Source: an uncultured Butyricicoccus sp.
GTDB taxonomy: Bacteria > Bacillota > Clostridia > Oscillospirales > Butyricicoccaceae
Assembly: GCA_944376065.1 (NCBI GenBank)
Contig: CALWBL010000002.1
Location: forward strand, 248,001-312,000
Length of the DNA stretch: 64,000 nucleotides
Direction: 5' to 3'
In this document: positions 61,828 to 64,000 of the stretch, piece by piece
Layout: every line of letters begins with the position of its first letter
Numbering within the stretch: the stretch's first letter is position 1
Program-made: the position numbers and the translations under genes
Notes under the pieces: generated by a model
The model's database searches: none
Seen by the model: the letters and a program-made list of their open reading frames with translations, nothing else
What the model was told of the DNA's origin: nothing

Positions 61828-62493
61828 ATGCCAGAAGGACTTATCAATGTAAATGGCAGTAACGTGCAAACATTAGAAATTCTGTTTTTAACAACATTGG
61901 TTGCATTGTTACCGTCTATACTTGTAATGATGACGTCGTTCACAAGAATCGTCATTTCTCTTTCCTTTTTGCGTACAGCGATGGGTACGCAGCAAAATCC
62001 ACCTAATACTGTGCTTATAGGTATAGCATTGTTTTTAACATTATTTATAATGAATCCAGTGCTTACAGATATTAAGCAGAATGCTTATGACCCATATACA
62101 AGGCTTGAGATTACTCAGCAAGAGGCGATTGAACGAGCAAAAGTTCCACTAAAAGACTTTATGATTCGTCAAACAGAAACATCATCATTAAGGCTGTTTT
62201 GTGAGATGGCACAGGTAGATACACCTGATACAGCAGAAGAAGCACAGCAGCTTGCAATGCGTGTTATCATTCCTTCTTATGTCACAAGTGAGCTTAAACG
62301 TGCATTTGAGATAGGTTTCTTGCTTTACATACCATTTTTGCTGATTGATATAGTTGTATCATCTACTCTCATGAGTATGGGTATGATTATGCTGCCACCA
62401 GCTATGATATCTATGCCATTTAAGCTGCTTTTATTTATTACAGTTGATGGATGGCAACTTCTTTTCTCAACACTTGTGCAAGGCTTTAACTAG
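61828..62493 (+). CDS. fliP: Flagellar export gate protein FliP
   Basis: 221 residues. Four membrane segments. Hallmarks: MMTSFTRIVISLSFLRTAMG, TQQNPPNTVLIGIALFLTLF, and LLIDIVVSSTLMSMGMIMLP. No long cleaved signal, as in many Firmicutes. Five FliP build the export channel with FliQ and FliR. RBS GGGAGGG. Confidence 0.97.
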   Translation: MPEGLINVNGSNVQTLEILFLTTLVALLPSILVMMTSFTRIVISLSFLRTAMGTQQNPPNTVLIGIALFLTLFIMNPVLTDIKQNAYDPYTRLEITQQEAIERAKVPLKDFMIRQTETSSLRLFCEMAQVDTPDTAEEAQQLAMRVIIPSYVTSELKRAFEIGFLLYIPFLLIDIVVSSTLMSMGMIMLPPAMISMPFKLLLFITVDGWQLLFSTLVQGFN

Positions 62494-62508
62494 TGGGGGG
62501 TAGTGTAA

Positions 62509-62772
62509 ATGTTAGAACAATATCAACTGCTAGATATACTGCGTGAGGGAATATGGGTGACAATAAAAATCGGTGGACCTATACTGATTGCTAGTATGGC
62601 AATAGGTGTAATTATTGCTATATTTCAAGCGGCAACGCAGATTCATGAGCAAAGTATTTCGTTTATTCCTAAACTAATACTAATAGTTGTATTTTTGCTT
62701 ATTGGTGGTAACTGGATGCTAAACACAATGCAGGATTTTACAAGAATGATTTTTCTCCAAATGATAGGATAG
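62509..62772 (+). CDS. fliQ: Flagellar export gate protein FliQ
   Basis: 87 residues with two membrane segments; hallmarks REGIWVTIKIGGPILIASMA and IIAIFQAATQIHEQSISFIP, and KLILIVVFLLIGGNWML. Gate component around the FliP/R complex. RBS GGGGGG is close to the ATG. Confidence 0.97.
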   Translation: MLEQYQLLDILREGIWVTIKIGGPILIASMAIGVIIAIFQAATQIHEQSISFIPKLILIVVFLLIGGNWMLNTMQDFTRMIFLQMIG

Positions 62773-62794
62773 AATAAGGAGGCGTAAACATCTG

Positions 62795-63565
62795 ATGTAT
62801 GATGAGGCACAGCTTATTCTTTTTCTGTCTATTTTAATGAGAATGACTGGTTTTATATCTTTTAACCCAATTTTCGGGAGAAGAGGTGTACCAAACCTTG
62901 TAAAAGCAGGATTCATTTTTGTTTTAACTCTTTCAGTATATTTTTTCAGTCCCTCAGCGGCTCCAACTGCACCGATTACAGTGTTAGAGTTTGTCGTTCG
63001 TATGCTGTTAGAGCTTGGCATAGGTTATGCTATTTCGTTTATTATACAGTGTTTTTTATATATTGTATTTCAAGCAGGAAGCCAAATAGATAACCAGATG
63101 GGACTTAATATGTCTGAAAATTATGACCCATCCATGGGAACAAACATTACAATGACAAGCACATTTTTTAATATAATGCTTATATTATTGTTTTTTGTAG
63201 CAAATGGTCATATAACACTTTTGAGAATTTTAATTTTATCAGGTCAAGTCGTTCCATTTGGTTCCGTTTGGATTAGTGAGCAGACAGCTACATATGTGCT
63301 TGATATATTTGTATCCTGTACAATACTTTCTTTAAAACTTGCTTTACCTATCCTAGCGGCCTCGCTTATAGGTCAGCTTGGAATGGGTATTTTGATGAAA
63401 GTCATACCTCAAATAAATGTATTTGCAATAAATCTTGAGCTTAAAATTATTTTGGGTCTGTTTATGCTAATGATGCTTATATCTCCTATTGGGGAATTTA
63501 TGCTATCAATAGAAAAGCAAATGCTTATTGCAATACAAGATGTAATAAAAATAATAGCCGCTTAG
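62795..63565 (+). CDS. fliR: Flagellar export gate protein FliR
   Basis: 256 residues, about six membrane segments. Hallmarks RMTGFISFNPIFGRRGVPNL, ELGIGYAISFIIQCFLYIVF and AGSQIDNQMGLNMSENYDPS. Single-copy component of the FliP5Q4R1 gate. flhB follows 16 nt later. TAAGGAGG precedes the ATG by 11 nt. Confidence 0.96.
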   Translation: MYDEAQLILFLSILMRMTGFISFNPIFGRRGVPNLVKAGFIFVLTLSVYFFSPSAAPTAPITVLEFVVRMLLELGIGYAISFIIQCFLYIVFQAGSQIDNQMGLNMSENYDPSMGTNITMTSTFFNIMLILLFFVANGHITLLRILILSGQVVPFGSVWISEQTATYVLDIFVSCTILSLKLALPILAASLIGQLGMGILMKVIPQINVFAINLELKIILGLFMLMMLISPIGEFMLSIEKQMLIAIQDVIKIIAA

Positions 63566-63581
63566 AAAAGGGGGGAACAAA

Positions 63582-64000
63582 ATGCCGGGTGGTTCGGGAG
63601 AAAAGACCGAAAAGGCCACGCCGAAAAAGCGACGTGACGAACGAAAAAAAGGTAATGTAATGATGAGCCGTGATGTTGTTGCGGTTGTCACATTATTTGC
63701 AAGTTACGTTGCACTGCGTTTTGGACTTCCAATAATGGCAGATGCACTGTCCCAAATCACAAAATATGTTATTGGTCTTGTGGGCAGTTTGCCGACTGGC
63801 GGCGTGAGCGCCATAATATCAGAGATAAGCAGTCAATCAATTATGGCGGTCACGCGGTCGGTTGCATTGCCGCTTTTAGCAACGCTTTTAGGTGCTACAA
63901 TAGCGACATTCGCACAGACTAGACTGCTTGTATCCTTTGAGTCAATTAAACCGAAATTTAGCAAGCTAAATCCTTTAAATGGATTAAAAAATCTTTTTTC
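63582..64000 (+). CDS. flhB: Flagellar export switch protein FlhB, C-terminus beyond window
   Basis: The frame from ATG 63582 (GGGGGGAA upstream) runs to the right edge without a stop (139 codons). The start reads GEKTEKATPKKRRDERKKGN, the FlhB family signature, followed by the first two membrane segments (about 32-50 and 85-110) and KPKFSKLNPLNGLKNLF, the start of the cytoplasmic loop. The C-terminal cleavage domain with NPTH is not in the window. Compare the stand-alone C-terminal homologue at 6948-7295. Confidence 0.95.
   Translation, partial: MPGGSGEKTEKATPKKRRDERKKGNVMMSRDVVAVVTLFASYVALRFGLPIMADALSQITKYVIGLVGSLPTGGVSAIISEISSQSIMAVTRSVALPLLATLLGATIATFAQTRLLVSFESIKPKFSKLNPLNGLKNLF

Overview
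The window is a chromosomal segment from a low-GC, Gram-positive, flagellated anaerobe, most likely a member of the class Clostridia (Ruminococcaceae/Oscillospiraceae- or Lachnospiraceae-like). I infer this from AGGAGG-type ribosome sites, two S-layer-homology (SLH) surface proteins, a 3D/G5 cell-wall protein, FliY in place of a plain FliN, the FliW/CsrA pair, and the order flgB-flgC-fliE...fliR-flhB typical of the Clostridia/Bacillus fla/che operon. No 16S or other taxonomic marker is present, so the genus is open. There are no tRNA, rRNA, IS or CRISPR features.

Layout. 1-1299 (-): the N-terminal part of a YgiQ-type radical SAM protein, running off the left edge. 1436-8703 (-): a compact run of FliK/YlqG-like protein, FlhB C-terminal-like protein, PilZ protein and a 1,627-residue SLH surface protein, ending at a hairpin terminator. 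8829-13541 (+): chemotaxis core cheA-cheW-cheR and cheB. 13787-18565 (+): late flagellar operon flgM-flgN-flgK-flgL-DUF6470-fliW-csrA. 18627-20659 (-): two genes inserted head-on between the late flagellar modules, a ParA-like ATPase and a repeat-rich ComFB-domain protein. 20811-23862 (+): fliD-fliS-fliT-like.

23.9-46.1 kb is mixed housekeeping and envelope material: a membrane-anchored C39-type cysteine peptidase divergent from an FtsE-like ABC ATPase; a methyl-accepting chemotaxis protein with a bacteriohemerythrin 10 nt downstream; a SAM methyltransferase-ecfA1-ecfA2-ecfT-truA-DUF5711-CvpA-ClpE-like cluster; pyridoxamine kinase; a GHL10 hydrolase; a degenerate MNT/HEPN pair; rsmI; a G5/3D wall protein; a YjfB-type small motility protein; a lipoprotein; and a second SLH protein.

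46.56-64.0 kb (+) is one long early flagellar operon from a good sigma-A-type promoter: flgB, flgC, fliE-fliK, flgD, a TIGR02530-type protein, flgE, flbD, motA, motB, fliM, fliY, cheY, fliO, fliP, fliQ, fliR and flhB (cut by the right edge). It builds rod, hook, MS/C rings, export apparatus and stator. The late operon adds hook-filament junction, cap, chaperones and the FlgM and FliW/CsrA checkpoints. The che genes set the switch through CheY, FliM and FliY. Flagellin and sigma-28 genes are not in the window.

The most unusual signal is at 18.6-20.7 kb. A ComFB-domain protein (a family linked to cyclic dinucleotide binding) carries five copies of an MSDDAIA-type peptide resembling the CheY-binding N-terminus of the FliM encoded in the same window. 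It is paired with an orphan ParA-type ATPase inside the flagellar gene set. This could be an undescribed positioning or signalling module for motility, but the functional link is inference.
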